Assembly: GCF_005404945.1 (NCBI RefSeq)
Contig: NZ_BJDG01000003.1
Coordinates: forward strand, 124,001 to 188,000
Direction of reading: 5' to 3'
Length of the DNA: 64,000 nucleotides
DNA from: Lactiplantibacillus pingfangensis
Lineage (GTDB): Bacteria; Bacillota; Bacilli; Lactobacillales; Lactobacillaceae
Below are positions 32,807 through 42,535 of this stretch, piece by piece; the first letter of the stretch is position 1; the number at the start of each line of letters is the position of its first letter. The translations under genes and the position numbers were made by a program. The notes under the pieces are model-generated. The model was not told where the DNA came from, ran no database searches, and saw nothing but the letters and a program-made list of their open reading frames with translations.

Positions 32807-33418
32807 ATGGAACGTAAGGATTTAGAAAAATTAGGGTTAGACGATAAACAAACGACCGAGGTGATGAAGCTTTATAACGCTGGCTTGGAACCAGTGAAGT
32901 CAGAGCTTGCAGATACTAAATCAGAGCTTGAGTCATCTAAGACACAAGTAACGTCGCGTGATGAAAAGATCAAAACGTTAGGCACTCAGGCGGGCAATTC
33001 TGAAAAGCTAAACAAACAAATTGCTGAGCTTCAACAAGCCATCAAGGACAAGGATGGCGAAAGTGCCGCTGAGTTAACACAAGTTCGGACAGATAACGCA
33101 ATTCAATTAGCACTACGTGATGCAAACGCGCGTGATGCTAAGGCAATCATGCCGTTTCTGGACCGTGATACCATCAAGCTAGGCGATGACGGCAACTTGT
33201 CGGGTATTAAGGAACAAATTGAGGGCTTGCAGAAGTCTCACGACTACTTGTTTGGTCAAGCAGCGGAGAAGAAAACGAATAAAGTAACCATTACTGCCGG
33301 TGGTAACCCGTCTGGTGGTGGTGATGGTCATAAGGCGTTGAGCGATATGACCTTAGCGGAACAAGGGAAGCTTTATCGTGAAGATCCTAAAAAGTGGGAA
33401 ACGTTAGCAAATAATTAA
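32807..33418 (+). CDS. Scaffold protein (phage GP20-like)
   Basis: A 203-aa protein. The N-terminal half is a highly charged coiled coil (SELADTKSELESSKTQV; QIAELQQAIKDKDGESA). Then comes the GP20 signature LRDANARDAKAIMPFLD, and a Gly-rich C-terminal segment. It is a procapsid assembly scaffold encoded directly before the major capsid protein. GTTAGGAGC precedes the ATG. Confidence 0.88.
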   Translation: MERKDLEKLGLDDKQTTEVMKLYNAGLEPVKSELADTKSELESSKTQVTSRDEKIKTLGTQAGNSEKLNKQIAELQQAIKDKDGESAAELTQVRTDNAIQLALRDANARDAKAIMPFLDRDTIKLGDDGNLSGIKEQIEGLQKSHDYLFGQAAEKKTNKVTITAGGNPSGGGDGHKALSDMTLAEQGKLYREDPKKWETLANN

Positions 33419-33431
33419 GGAGGCCATACAA

Positions 33432-34487
33432 ATGGCAGAAACACATTTATCGGATTTAATCATCCCTGAAGTATTCGGAAACTACGTTACGAATCGTATC
33501 ATCAAGACTAACCGATTCGTTCAATCTGGAATTTTAACACCAGATCCTGATCTTGGACCACACTTACTAGAAGCAGGGACTCGCATTACAATTCCATTTC
33601 TAAATGACTTATCCGGGGACCCAGACAATTGGACTGATAGCGATGATATTGAAGTAAACAATCTTACTTCTGGTAAGCAGCAAGGAATTAAATTTTACCA
33701 AACGAAGGCATATGGTTACACAGACTTGGGCACTATGATTTCTGGCGCACCAGTTCAAGAGACAATTGGTAATCAGTTTGCAGCTTTCTGGCAACGTGCT
33801 GATCAGAAGGGCTTATTGAGTGTCCTTAAGGGCGTGATGGGTGTCACTAAGATTGCCAATTCAAAGGTCTATGACCAAACTAAGATCTCGCCAGCAGAAC
33901 CAATGTTTGGTGCTAAAGGTTTTACTGGTGCAATTGGATTAATGGGTGACTTGCAGGACACGACATTTGGTGCGATTGCAGTCAACTCCGCAACATACGC
34001 ACTCATGAAAGTTCAAGGGCTGATTGAAACCATCCAACCACAAAATGGTGTGACACCTTTTGAAGCGTATAACGGTTTACGCATTGTGTTAGACGATGAC
34101 ATCGAAATCGACCTATCTGATAAGACAAAACCGGTTACAACCAGCTATATCTTTGCGCCGGGTGCGGTGCGTTATTCGACTAACATGCGCTCAACTGAAA
34201 CAAAATACGATCCTTTAAAAAATGGTGGTCAAGATTCCGTTATTCAAAAACGTGTCGGCACTATCCACGTTGTTGGTACTAGCGTAAAATCTGGTTTTTC
34301 ACCAGCTAAAGCCAGCTTCCCCACAATTGATGAACTCGCTAAGGCAACTACTTGGGAAGTTGTTGATGGCATCGACCCTCGAAGCATTGGCGTAGTTGCT
34401 TATACAGCTCAACTAGATCCATCATTAACTCCTGGCGCCGAAATGCCCGCAGTTGAAGCAAGTCCTGATGCTGGTGTTACTAAGTAG
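33432..34487 (+). CDS. Major capsid protein
   Basis: 351 aa, of HK97-like order: N-terminal arm (LSDLIIPEVFGNYVTNRII), then a beta-rich P domain and A domain (GDLQDTTFGAIAVNSATYALM; TSYIFAPGAVRYSTN). Position after scaffold and before connectors supports the call. A strong AAGGAGG site fits high expression. Confidence 0.9.
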   Translation: MAETHLSDLIIPEVFGNYVTNRIIKTNRFVQSGILTPDPDLGPHLLEAGTRITIPFLNDLSGDPDNWTDSDDIEVNNLTSGKQQGIKFYQTKAYGYTDLGTMISGAPVQETIGNQFAAFWQRADQKGLLSVLKGVMGVTKIANSKVYDQTKISPAEPMFGAKGFTGAIGLMGDLQDTTFGAIAVNSATYALMKVQGLIETIQPQNGVTPFEAYNGLRIVLDDDIEIDLSDKTKPVTTSYIFAPGAVRYSTNMRSTETKYDPLKNGGQDSVIQKRVGTIHVVGTSVKSGFSPAKASFPTIDELAKATTWEVVDGIDPRSIGVVAYTAQLDPSLTPGAEMPAVEASPDAGVTK

Positions 34488-34514
34488 AATCCTATTTGAA
34501 TTGGAGGCGGTTAG

Positions 34515-34946
34515 ATGGCCTACCTAACATTTGATGAGTATAAGCAATTGGGCTTCACAAAAATCACTGATAAAGATACGTTTAACCGTCACGAACAGGC
34601 TGCCGAAACTCAGATCGATATTACAACTCGATTCTTTTACAACGTAGACTTGAATCATCACGATTTGACTGATGATTTGACATCTGATGAGCCATTCGCT
34701 GTGTTTCGTGCTAAACAATTTAAGCGGGCGGCAGCATTGCAGTGCGACTACTTTGATGAGTTGGGTGCTGACACTCCGGTAGGAATCGCTAATAACGATC
34801 TGTCAAGCGTTGAGATTGGCCGAACTCATTTGCAAAAGAATGCAAGTGTTAGTTCCACTAACTACGGCAAGACGGGGATTGCGACTGGTGTTGCGGCAAT
34901 TCTAGTTGAGCTTGGCATGATGACCCGGGCGGTGAGCTATCAATGA
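34515..34946 (+). CDS. Head-tail connector protein
   Basis: 143 aa, mostly helical, starting MAYLTFDEYKQLGFTKITDKD and with FRAKQFKRAAALQCDYFDELG. This pattern is that of gp6/gp15-like head completion proteins that bind under the portal. First of four small connector genes with overlapping ends. Confidence 0.75.
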   Translation: MAYLTFDEYKQLGFTKITDKDTFNRHEQAAETQIDITTRFFYNVDLNHHDLTDDLTSDEPFAVFRAKQFKRAAALQCDYFDELGADTPVGIANNDLSSVEIGRTHLQKNASVSSTNYGKTGIATGVAAILVELGMMTRAVSYQ

Positions 34947-35293
34947 TGAAACCACCTAAGTCAATGTGTCGGCAGTCGATAACGTTGACACTTACTGATG
35001 TGGCTAAGACGGATGACTGGGGTAAACCACTTAAGCTAGATCCGATTAAAATTGAACATTGCGTCGTGCAGCCTCAGACAATCTACTCTGGGAGCAACAA
35101 TGATCGGACAATCGTAGCTAATGCGGTTGTTTTTTTGTACCCCGGAATTAGTAGCCCATTGCCCACGATTACCAAGAATAATGTTGGCTCTAAGCTTACA
35201 TTTGAGGGCATGGAGTACACTGTGCAGAAAATTATTGATAATCGGGACCCTTTCGGAAATGCAGTTTATTCGTATGAGTTGGAGGTGCTGTAA
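34943..35293 (+). CDS. Head closure / minor capsid protein
   Basis: A 116-aa beta-rich protein (ITLTLTDVAKTDDWGKP; GSKLTFEGMEYTVQKIIDNRDPFG) resembling SPP1 gp16-type stoppers or Minor_capsid_1. Start overlaps the previous stop. It probably closes the filled head. Confidence 0.75.
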   Translation: MMKPPKSMCRQSITLTLTDVAKTDDWGKPLKLDPIKIEHCVVQPQTIYSGSNNDRTIVANAVVFLYPGISSPLPTITKNNVGSKLTFEGMEYTVQKIIDNRDPFGNAVYSYELEVL

Positions 35294-35637
35294 TGCCTTT
35301 AAAAACACATGTCAATCTTGATGGGTTTATGGAAAAGACAAGCCCCGGGAACATCAAGCTTGCACAGTATGCGTTGGTTAATCAAGTGATGTCTGACATG
35401 GAGCAATTTGTCCCCAAGGAACAGAACCACTTACGTGATTCGGCTCATTTAAATTCTTCTGGCGATTCGATTGTCTACGCAATGCCGTACGCTAAGGCTC
35501 AATTCTACGGCATGATTGGTAGCAGTCGGATTCATAACTACACAACTCCGGGAACTTCAAGACGCTGGGACTTGAGAGCCAAGTCAATGTTTATCAGTGA
35601 CTGGATGGATGTGTTTAAGAAGGGAATGATGAAGTAA
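35293..35637 (+). CDS. Minor capsid / neck protein
   Basis: A 114-aa protein containing GNIKLAQYALVNQVMSDMEQF, then PYAKAQFYGMIG and TSRRWDLRAKS, the minor capsid protein 2 signature of lactobacillus phages. It overlaps both neighbours. Probable neck/tail-attachment role. Confidence 0.75.
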   Translation: MPLKTHVNLDGFMEKTSPGNIKLAQYALVNQVMSDMEQFVPKEQNHLRDSAHLNSSGDSIVYAMPYAKAQFYGMIGSSRIHNYTTPGTSRRWDLRAKSMFISDWMDVFKKGMMK

Positions 35638-36041
35638 TGGATCTGCTAGAACGTCTTAAAGATTCAATTAATACGATTTCTGAGTTGCCGTTGCATTGTA
35701 AACTTGGCTATTTGTCTGTCAGTGAATCACTTGTACTTTATCCGCTGCCCGGAAGCCGGGTGCTTGATGAAGATTATGCTGGCAATCAAACGTGGCAGAT
35801 GAATTACGAGCTTGGAATTAGGACTACTGATCAGGAGCAGGCTAATGCGGTATTGTGGCTAGCGTCCCGGCACCTTGATTTACTGACTGATGAAGAATTA
35901 GTCAGCTCCAATCATAGTTTTGAGTTCCAATCGCTAGACATCAATGGGCAGCCAAGTATCTCACAGCAAGACACTCAAGGCTTCACGATTTATCAGCTTA
36001 GTTTTTCTGTAATTGTTAATACCTCATTAGACGCTGCTTAG
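35637..36041 (+). CDS. Tail terminator / tail completion protein
   Basis: 134 aa, alpha/beta (LLERLKDSINTISELPL; NYELGIRTTDQEQANAVLW; YQLSFSVIVNTSL), the pattern of minor capsid protein C / tail terminators that cap the tail tube. It is placed just before the major tail protein. Confidence 0.72.
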   Translation: MDLLERLKDSINTISELPLHCKLGYLSVSESLVLYPLPGSRVLDEDYAGNQTWQMNYELGIRTTDQEQANAVLWLASRHLDLLTDEELVSSNHSFEFQSLDINGQPSISQQDTQGFTIYQLSFSVIVNTSLDAA

Positions 36042-36082
36042 CGTCTTTTTTAATACCAAAATTGAAAGGAAGTAGTTATTAA

Positions 36083-36628
36083 ATGTCAAAATTTGCAATG
36101 AATTACAAGAATAAATTTGAAATTGACACTGCTGGGACTCAAGACCCGAAGGATACAACCAAAGCAACTTGGGCACTTTTAGCGGCTGGTATTTCCGGTG
36201 TTACGCCTGCTGCCAATGAAACAGACGATAACACTGCATATTACGATGGAGATGGGTTCACAGATGCCGATGTGACTGGTAAACGGATTACCTTGGCGTT
36301 CACTGGTCATCGTGTTCTCGGTGATGCCGCACAAGACTTCGTGGCGTCTAAGTTCTTAGCCATCGGCGGTAGCTTAAAGACTTTAGGCCGTTGGACCAAT
36401 CCAGATGGTTCAACTATCGTTGCAAGCGTCACTATGACTTCCATTGTCCCAATGGGTGGCAATGCCAACGCTAAGCAAACGTTTAGCTTCACGATGTCAT
36501 TTAATGGCAAGCCACTTATGACTGATAAGTCCGGTAAGACTGTTGAATATGACGAAGACGAAACAACTAGTGCAGATGGCACGATTAGTACCGGTTCTGA
36601 TGCTGGCAAGACCAAAACACCAGCATAA
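36083..36628 (+). CDS. Major tail tube protein
   Basis: A 181-aa protein, MNYKNKFEIDTAGTQDP at the start, beta-rich (ITLAFTGHRVLGDAAQDFV) with a Ser/Thr/Asp-rich tail. Position between tail terminator and chaperone genes supports the tube role. A GGAAG site precedes the ATG. Confidence 0.85.
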   Translation: MSKFAMNYKNKFEIDTAGTQDPKDTTKATWALLAAGISGVTPAANETDDNTAYYDGDGFTDADVTGKRITLAFTGHRVLGDAAQDFVASKFLAIGGSLKTLGRWTNPDGSTIVASVTMTSIVPMGGNANAKQTFSFTMSFNGKPLMTDKSGKTVEYDEDETTSADGTISTGSDAGKTKTPA

Positions 36629-36630
36629 TT

Positions 36631-36646
36631 TAGGGGCTTCGGCCCC
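36631..36646. other. GGGGC-TTCG-GCCCC hairpin
   Basis: A perfect 5-bp GC stem with a UUCG tetraloop lies just after the tail tube stop, without a T run. It probably stabilises the abundant upstream mRNA or attenuates transcription (inference). Confidence 0.6.
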
Positions 36647-36677
36647 ATACATAACCATAAACTAGGAGGAATTCAAA

Positions 36678-37115
36678 ATGGCAATTAATACAATCAACTT
36701 GGCAGGCGGACCACAAGAATTTGCGGAGTTCAAGATCGGTGATGTAACAAAGAAGCTCTATTACAACGACGATTTGAATTTGAAGATTGCAAACACTCAA
36801 CTTAGCGTTAGCAAGCGGCTCAAAGCATTAGGCGACCAAAAAGAGATGGCAGCACTTGATGATAAGACCGTTGACCAGCAACGCGACTATCTGGTCAAGT
36901 TGTATGCAGATTTGCGTAAAGAACTGACAGAGTTTTTTGACGAACAATTTGGCAAGGGAACGGGTGACAAGCTGTATTTACTCACTAATAAGAGCACTGA
37001 GCGAATGGCCGCGGCCTTTAATATGGTTGCACGGGAGTACGACACTTTACGCGAGCGCCGTGATCATAATATTGAGTTGATGTATTCCAATCGCAAAGCA
37101 CGTCGTAAGAAGTGA
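36678..37115 (+). CDS. Tail assembly chaperone (first)
   Basis: A 145-aa helical protein starting MAINTINLAGGPQEFAEFKIGD with a basic C-terminus (YSNRKARRKK). It is the usual gene before Gp15-like chaperones. The next gene is in another frame and has an in-frame stop at 37118-37120, so a classical frameshift fusion is not seen. AGGAGG precedes the ATG. Confidence 0.75.
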   Translation: MAINTINLAGGPQEFAEFKIGDVTKKLYYNDDLNLKIANTQLSVSKRLKALGDQKEMAALDDKTVDQQRDYLVKLYADLRKELTEFFDEQFGKGTGDKLYLLTNKSTERMAAAFNMVAREYDTLRERRDHNIELMYSNRKARRKK

Positions 37116-37120
37116 TGTGA

Positions 37121-37744
37121 ATGTTGAGCCTAACAAAGCCACTTGAAGATTCAATCAAGATTGACGAAGCAGAGTGGGCACTTGACTTGAGCTTTGATAA
37201 TGTACTGCGGTGGTATGAACTGCTAGATGATGAATCAGTTGATGACACCATAAAAATTGAGCAGGCATTTAATATGTTTGTTGGTTTCGGGACCGAAGCT
37301 ACTCCTGATCAGCAAGTCAACGCAGTATCACAGGTCTCTGATTATATTCAAGCAACGGTTTATGGTGATAGCGACGATGAACCTGAAACTGATCTGAATG
37401 GCGACCCTGTACCTCAGGAGCACTTTTTCAGTTATCAGAAAGACGCGGAAGCGATTTACTCATCGTTTATGGCCGATTACAAAATTGACCTAATTGATGA
37501 ACAAGGCAAGCTACGGTGGGAGAAGTTTCGGGCACTGTTTAATGGCCTGAGTGAATCTACTCAGTTCAGACGGATTGTGGCAATCCGTCAGCGTTCAACG
37601 ACTGGCCTTGAAGGCGAAGAACTTAGTGATTTGATTGATGCTCAAGAATTCTATCGGCTAGACGATGATGATACGCAATCTAATTTAGACAGCCAAATGG
37701 GAGCTGTATTTAGCATGCTGGCAGTCAAAGCAAAGGAGGATTAA
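37121..37744 (+). CDS. Gp15-like tail assembly protein
   Basis: 207 aa, starting MLSLTKPLEDSIKID and containing LSFDNVLRWYELLDDESV and LRWEKFRALFNGLSEST, the bacteriophage Gp15 signature. It chaperones the tape measure during tail assembly. The ribosome site is weak, suggesting coupling to the gene before. Confidence 0.82.
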   Translation: MLSLTKPLEDSIKIDEAEWALDLSFDNVLRWYELLDDESVDDTIKIEQAFNMFVGFGTEATPDQQVNAVSQVSDYIQATVYGDSDDEPETDLNGDPVPQEHFFSYQKDAEAIYSSFMADYKIDLIDEQGKLRWEKFRALFNGLSESTQFRRIVAIRQRSTTGLEGEELSDLIDAQEFYRLDDDDTQSNLDSQMGAVFSMLAVKAKED

Positions 37745-37747
37745 TCC

Positions 37748-40700
37748 ATGGCAGACGGAACAATTAAAATTGATGTTTTACTTGGAACCGAGCAACTCAT
37801 GAGTGATCGGCCGCGGATTAATAGCCTGCTTACTACGCTTGGTGCTAATGCCGGTGACCAAATGGACCAATCATTTGAGAAGAACGCTAGCAAAGTTAAG
37901 AATGATGCTGAGCAAGCACATAGCAAGGTTAAATCTGAATTCGGTCAGCCGGTTGAAGCTAAATTGATTGCTAAAGGTGAAGAAGCCGGTATCAAAAATT
38001 TTAAGTCATTACTGGGACGAATTCCGAAAGAAAAACGTACCGAGCTGATGGCTAAGGCTGAACGTGGTGAAGCCATTAACTGGGAAGAAACAATGCGTAA
38101 AATGCCACGCTCGGTTATTACCAAAATGAAGTTAGATAAAAACCAAGCGTCGGAGGGTCTAACTTCACTTAAGAACCAAACTGAATCAACTGGTAAAGGC
38201 TTCTCACACCTTAAAGAAATCATGGCCGGTACCTTCTTGGGTGGTGCGATCCAAGCTGGTGTTCAAGGGGTAGTCACAGGATTAAAAGACGCTGCCAAGG
38301 CCGGCATGGAGTACAACAAAGAGCAAGATACTATGAAGACTGTTTGGACCGCTCTAACGACTGAGGCGCCCAAAGATGGCAAACAATTAGTCGATTATAT
38401 TAATTCGTTATCGCAGCACTCGATTTATGCTGCTGGAACGATCAATGAAATGGCCCAAAGCTTCTATCACGTTCACAGTAATGTTGAGGAAACCAAGCGT
38501 TGGACAGACTCGTTTGTTGCCTTAGGATCGACGCTTCACATGTCTAACGATGCTTTAGCCGAATCTGGCGAACAATTCGCGAAAATTGTTGCTGGTGGCA
38601 AGGCGTCCGCCGAAGACATGAGTGTCATGATTAACCGGTTCCCTATGTTTGGTGAAGCTTTACAACAGGCTACCGGAAAGAGTATGAAACAGCTTTACGC
38701 TATGTCAGCGTCTGGGAAGATGACTGCAACTCAATTTACCGAGGCGTTGGATTACTTGGGAAAGAAGTACAAGGGCGGTACTCAGGAAGCCATGACAAGC
38801 TTCCAAGGCATGTCAATGTACATCAAGTCTCGCTGGTCAGTGTTGACTGGTGAAGTTATGGCATCCTCGTTCAAAATGTCTAAGGGCGTTGCTGGCGATA
38901 TGAAAAACCTGCTTAGCGATGACATGATGAAAAAATATGCTGCAGTGGCGTCTGGTGCAATTTCAACTGTGATGAGTTGGTTTGTCAAGCTCATTGGATA
39001 CATTGACGCCCATAAAGAAACTATTGTCGATATTATCGGTAATCTCGGTAAGATTGTTGGGATTATCGGCAAGACAATCTGGGCGACATTTAGTGATATT
39101 ATTTACGACATTGCCAAAATGTTTGGGTTAGTCGGCAGTAAGGCGAAAGAATCCAAGGATCCGTTAGATAAACTTGATGACGCTTTGAAGGGATTAGCCA
39201 AGAATCAAACTCTGGTCGAGAATTTAACTAAGGCCTTCATTGCAATGTTTGCCATAAAAAAAGGTATGGAATTCATTGGAATGCTTGCAAGCCTAAGAAG
39301 CTCGCTAATTCAAACTGCTGCCGTGCAGAAGCTCGTTGATCTGTCCGGCGGTGGTTCTGGCGCTGCAGCTACCGCAACTCAGTCGGTTGGTAAAACAGCC
39401 GCCAATGTGGCAGGCTCAGCGGCTTCAAGTGGAATGCTGGGGCGCCTGTTTGCTAAGGGTGGCGCTACATCAACTGCTGAATTGGAGGCAGCAAGCGGTC
39501 TTGGTGGGGGAAAACTTTTAGCGGGGGTTTCTGGTATCAGCAAGATGGTCCCGTACATGAGTGTACTTGCATCAATTCCTGAACTTTTTGGGACGACTGC
39601 TGGCACGGCCGGTAAGCATGTAGGTGGGTTTGCGGGTTCTACCGGTGGCGCCATTGCTGGTGCAGCCGCTGGGTCTGCAATTATGCCGGGTGTCGGCACG
39701 ATTATCGGCGGTGCAGCTGGTGGATTGATTGGCAGTAAGCTAGGGCGATCAATTGGTGATGGTCTTCAAAAAGGTGTTAAAGAATCTTTCCCCAAATTGA
39801 GCAATCAGATGTCAGATTTGGGCACGGATTTGTCAAGCAAATTCAGTAGTAAGTTTAAGCCGTCGATTAACGCTAAGGAGTTCTCAAAGCAATATACCAA
39901 GCTATCGAAATCCTTAAATAGTGAAGCCGCACTTAAAATTAAAGCTGATCCTAAAAGCCTAGATTTAGCCAAGCAGTCAACTGATACGCTTTATCAGCAA
40001 ATGGGTAAGGCTGTTGATAAGTATTATAGGAATAAGCAAAAATCTTCCAAATCTGACTACAAAACATTAGTAAAAAATGATGTTATGTTTCAAGACGAAG
40101 CGGATTCAATGCTGAAAAAAGGCAAAGAAAACGATAAGAAGAAGGCTGCCGCCCAAAAAGCAAACATTAAACAGATGAAGAAAGACTCGGATTCTTACTA
40201 TAAGTCTATGAAGAAGACCGAGGATCAAAAAAACGCTGATTTGAAGAAAGCACGTGCGGCTGATGGTAAGAATCACAAGGCTTACTTATCTGATAAAAAG
40301 GTAATTGAAGGCCAGTACCAAGCTAATGCTAGTGCCGCCCGCAAGAAGTATATCAAGTCGTTGTCCAAAGACGAATCAAAAATGAACGATTCAGTTACCA
40401 AGGCAACTAAGATTTCGTCAGGAAAACAGCTTGATATTCTTGAAAACTTGAAGTCGCGTAAGACCAAGATTTCAAAACAGGAAATGACAGAGAGCATCAA
40501 AAACTCTGTCAAAGAACGCGATGAAACCATAAAGAACGCTGGTAAACAGCGTGACAAAGTAGTTGATTCTGCTAATTCGAAGTACAAGAAGACTGTTGCC
40601 GCTGCGGACAAAGAACGTTATGAAAATGGTACTATGAGCCGAAAACAGTACAACGAAGTTGTCAAAGACGCCCGAGACCAGCGTGACAGAACGATAGATG

Positions 40701-42535
40701 CAGCGGAAAATCAGCGAAAGAGCACAGTCGAAAAAGCCCAGGATACACATAAAAAGGTTGTTGCAGAGGCAACCAAGCAGGCTGGTGAGCATAAGGGTGC
40801 TGTTGATTCCGAAACTGGTGAAGTTAAGGGGTCTTGGAGTGAATTTATTACCAACATGCGTAGCTCGTGGAATGGCATGATTGGCGGGATTAATGGTGTT
40901 TTACATGCACTGAATAAAAAATGGGGCAATATCCCAGAATGGAAAGTGGGCAGTAAGCATGCCGCCGGTTTAAATGGTTCAATGGGCGAACATACGGCCC
41001 TGGTTGGTGAAGAAGGATTTGAATACATGGGCACCAATGACGGTTCGATTACGCCCATTGGGACTGATGGGCCGGAAATTAGAAACATCCCAGCCGGTGC
41101 TTCAATTCTTCCTCATGGTATGTCGGTTGAATTTGGCAAGATGGCACAAGGCCTTCCCGGCTATAAAATTGGCTTGCCCGGCTGGCTGACTAACACTTTT
41201 AGCACTTTGAAGAAAGGTGCCGAGGGTGCTGCCGATTTAGTCACACAAGGTGCGGATGGCGTTGTAAATAAAATTGCTGACGCAACTGGGATTAGTGGAC
41301 TAGCAAAGAAGTTTACTGATAACACAACCGCGTTCGGAGCGATTGCCAGCAGTGCTAAAGATTCATTGATTGAAAATGCAATTAAATATGTCCAAGACTT
41401 CTTTGACCAATTTACAGCCAACCAAGATGACGGTGGTGGTTCTGGATCGCTTGCACCTCATTTTGGATCGCCGTTCAAACAATCATCAGGATATGGCCCA
41501 CGATCAGGAGGGTTTCATAAAGGGATTGACTTCGCGGCACCCCGCGGGACTCCCATCCCTGCTCAATATGGCGGGACTGTCGTAGAGGCAGGCCCTGCAA
41601 GTGGATTTGGTAACTGGGTTGTTATTAAACCATCAGGAGCGTCAGTAGATACGATTTACGGTCATATGAAACGGATGAAAGTAAAGAAAGGCCAGAAAGT
41701 TAAAGCTGGTCAAACGATTGCGTGGGTTGGTAGCGAAGGCCAATCAAGTGGGCCGCACGTCCATTATGAACTGCGTGCAGGTCTAGGCGGTAAAAGTTAC
41801 AATCCTATGACTTATGGTGCTAGTTCTGGTGGTACAAAACCAACTGGCGGTCATATGAATTGGCTAAAACAAGCAGGATTCAGTTCTTCTGAATACGCTG
41901 CGGCCAATAAGATAATCTCACAAGAATCTGGCTGGAATCCGAGAGCTGTAAACCCAAGTTCGGGTGCTTATGGGATTCCCCAATCTTTACCAGCTAGCAA
42001 AATGGCTAGTGCAGGTAGCGACTGGCGGACCAATCCGATTACCCAGTTAAAGTGGATGAAATCGTATGTTGATGGTCGCTACGGTGGTACTAATCAAGCG
42101 CTGGCGTACCGTAATCGCGTTGGCTGGTATGCTGACGGTGGTTGGGGTAATCCAAATCATGATTTCGACATCTTTAATGAGGATAAGAGTCAACCTGAAA
42201 TTGTAGTAAATCCATCACGGTCTAGCGCCGACGGACATATTATTGAAGCTGCCAAAGCACGTGCACAGAAGTCGCCTAATGGTTTAATTGCCAAGACTAT
42301 GCGAGTAGTCAATCAAGCAAAATTGGGCATGCAGCGGACGGCTCCAAGCTTTGCAACTAGCGGTGGCGTTAATATGACTGGTCAGCTGACTAGTGGTAAC
42401 GCTGCTATTGGTGGCGATATGAGTCTTACCGTAAAGCTTGACAGTGCAGTGATTGCGCATGAAATTTATCCAAAGACGAAGTTATTACAACAGCGTGACA
42501 TCACGATTCAAGCTAAGAAAGGGGGATTAAGTTAA
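37748..42535 (+). CDS. Tape measure protein with M23 peptidase and lytic transglycosylase domains
   Basis: A 1595-aa protein. The N-terminal tape-measure domain (about 190-400) includes NEMAQSFYHVHSNVEETKRW. It is followed by hydrophobic and Gly/Ala-rich segments (530-680) and a long Lys-rich coiled coil (about 730-1080). An M23 domain (about 1238-1345) shows FHKGIDFAAPRG and GPHVHYELR with metal-binding His/Asp. A goose-lysozyme/SLT-like domain (about 1370-1465) has IISQESGWNPRAVN with catalytic Glu and GAYGIPQSLP. It sets tail length and probably cuts peptidoglycan during DNA entry. Confidence 0.93.
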   Translation: MADGTIKIDVLLGTEQLMSDRPRINSLLTTLGANAGDQMDQSFEKNASKVKNDAEQAHSKVKSEFGQPVEAKLIAKGEEAGIKNFKSLLGRIPKEKRTELMAKAERGEAINWEETMRKMPRSVITKMKLDKNQASEGLTSLKNQTESTGKGFSHLKEIMAGTFLGGAIQAGVQGVVTGLKDAAKAGMEYNKEQDTMKTVWTALTTEAPKDGKQLVDYINSLSQHSIYAAGTINEMAQSFYHVHSNVEETKRWTDSFVALGSTLHMSNDALAESGEQFAKIVAGGKASAEDMSVMINRFPMFGEALQQATGKSMKQLYAMSASGKMTATQFTEALDYLGKKYKGGTQEAMTSFQGMSMYIKSRWSVLTGEVMASSFKMSKGVAGDMKNLLSDDMMKKYAAVASGAISTVMSWFVKLIGYIDAHKETIVDIIGNLGKIVGIIGKTIWATFSDIIYDIAKMFGLVGSKAKESKDPLDKLDDALKGLAKNQTLVENLTKAFIAMFAIKKGMEFIGMLASLRSSLIQTAAVQKLVDLSGGGSGAAATATQSVGKTAANVAGSAASSGMLGRLFAKGGATSTAELEAASGLGGGKLLAGVSGISKMVPYMSVLASIPELFGTTAGTAGKHVGGFAGSTGGAIAGAAAGSAIMPGVGTIIGGAAGGLIGSKLGRSIGDGLQKGVKESFPKLSNQMSDLGTDLSSKFSSKFKPSINAKEFSKQYTKLSKSLNSEAALKIKADPKSLDLAKQSTDTLYQQMGKAVDKYYRNKQKSSKSDYKTLVKNDVMFQDEADSMLKKGKENDKKKAAAQKANIKQMKKDSDSYYKSMKKTEDQKNADLKKARAADGKNHKAYLSDKKVIEGQYQANASAARKKYIKSLSKDESKMNDSVTKATKISSGKQLDILENLKSRKTKISKQEMTESIKNSVKERDETIKNAGKQRDKVVDSANSKYKKTVAAADKERYENGTMSRKQYNEVVKDARDQRDRTIDAAENQRKSTVEKAQDTHKKVVAEATKQAGEHKGAVDSETGEVKGSWSEFITNMRSSWNGMIGGINGVLHALNKKWGNIPEWKVGSKHAAGLNGSMGEHTALVGEEGFEYMGTNDGSITPIGTDGPEIRNIPAGASILPHGMSVEFGKMAQGLPGYKIGLPGWLTNTFSTLKKGAEGAADLVTQGADGVVNKIADATGISGLAKKFTDNTTAFGAIASSAKDSLIENAIKYVQDFFDQFTANQDDGGGSGSLAPHFGSPFKQSSGYGPRSGGFHKGIDFAAPRGTPIPAQYGGTVVEAGPASGFGNWVVIKPSGASVDTIYGHMKRMKVKKGQKVKAGQTIAWVGSEGQSSGPHVHYELRAGLGGKSYNPMTYGASSGGTKPTGGHMNWLKQAGFSSSEYAAANKIISQESGWNPRAVNPSSGAYGIPQSLPASKMASAGSDWRTNPITQLKWMKSYVDGRYGGTNQALAYRNRVGWYADGGWGNPNHDFDIFNEDKSQPEIVVNPSRSSADGHIIEAAKARAQKSPNGLIAKTMRVVNQAKLGMQRTAPSFATSGGVNMTGQLTSGNAAIGGDMSLTVKLDSAVIAHEIYPKTKLLQQRDITIQAKKGGLS

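Noticed and set aside
36678-37744. Programmed frameshift joining the two tail assembly chaperone genes
   Set aside because: The second frame has a TGA at 37118-37120, just before its ATG and after the first stop, so the usual G/GT fusion cannot form.
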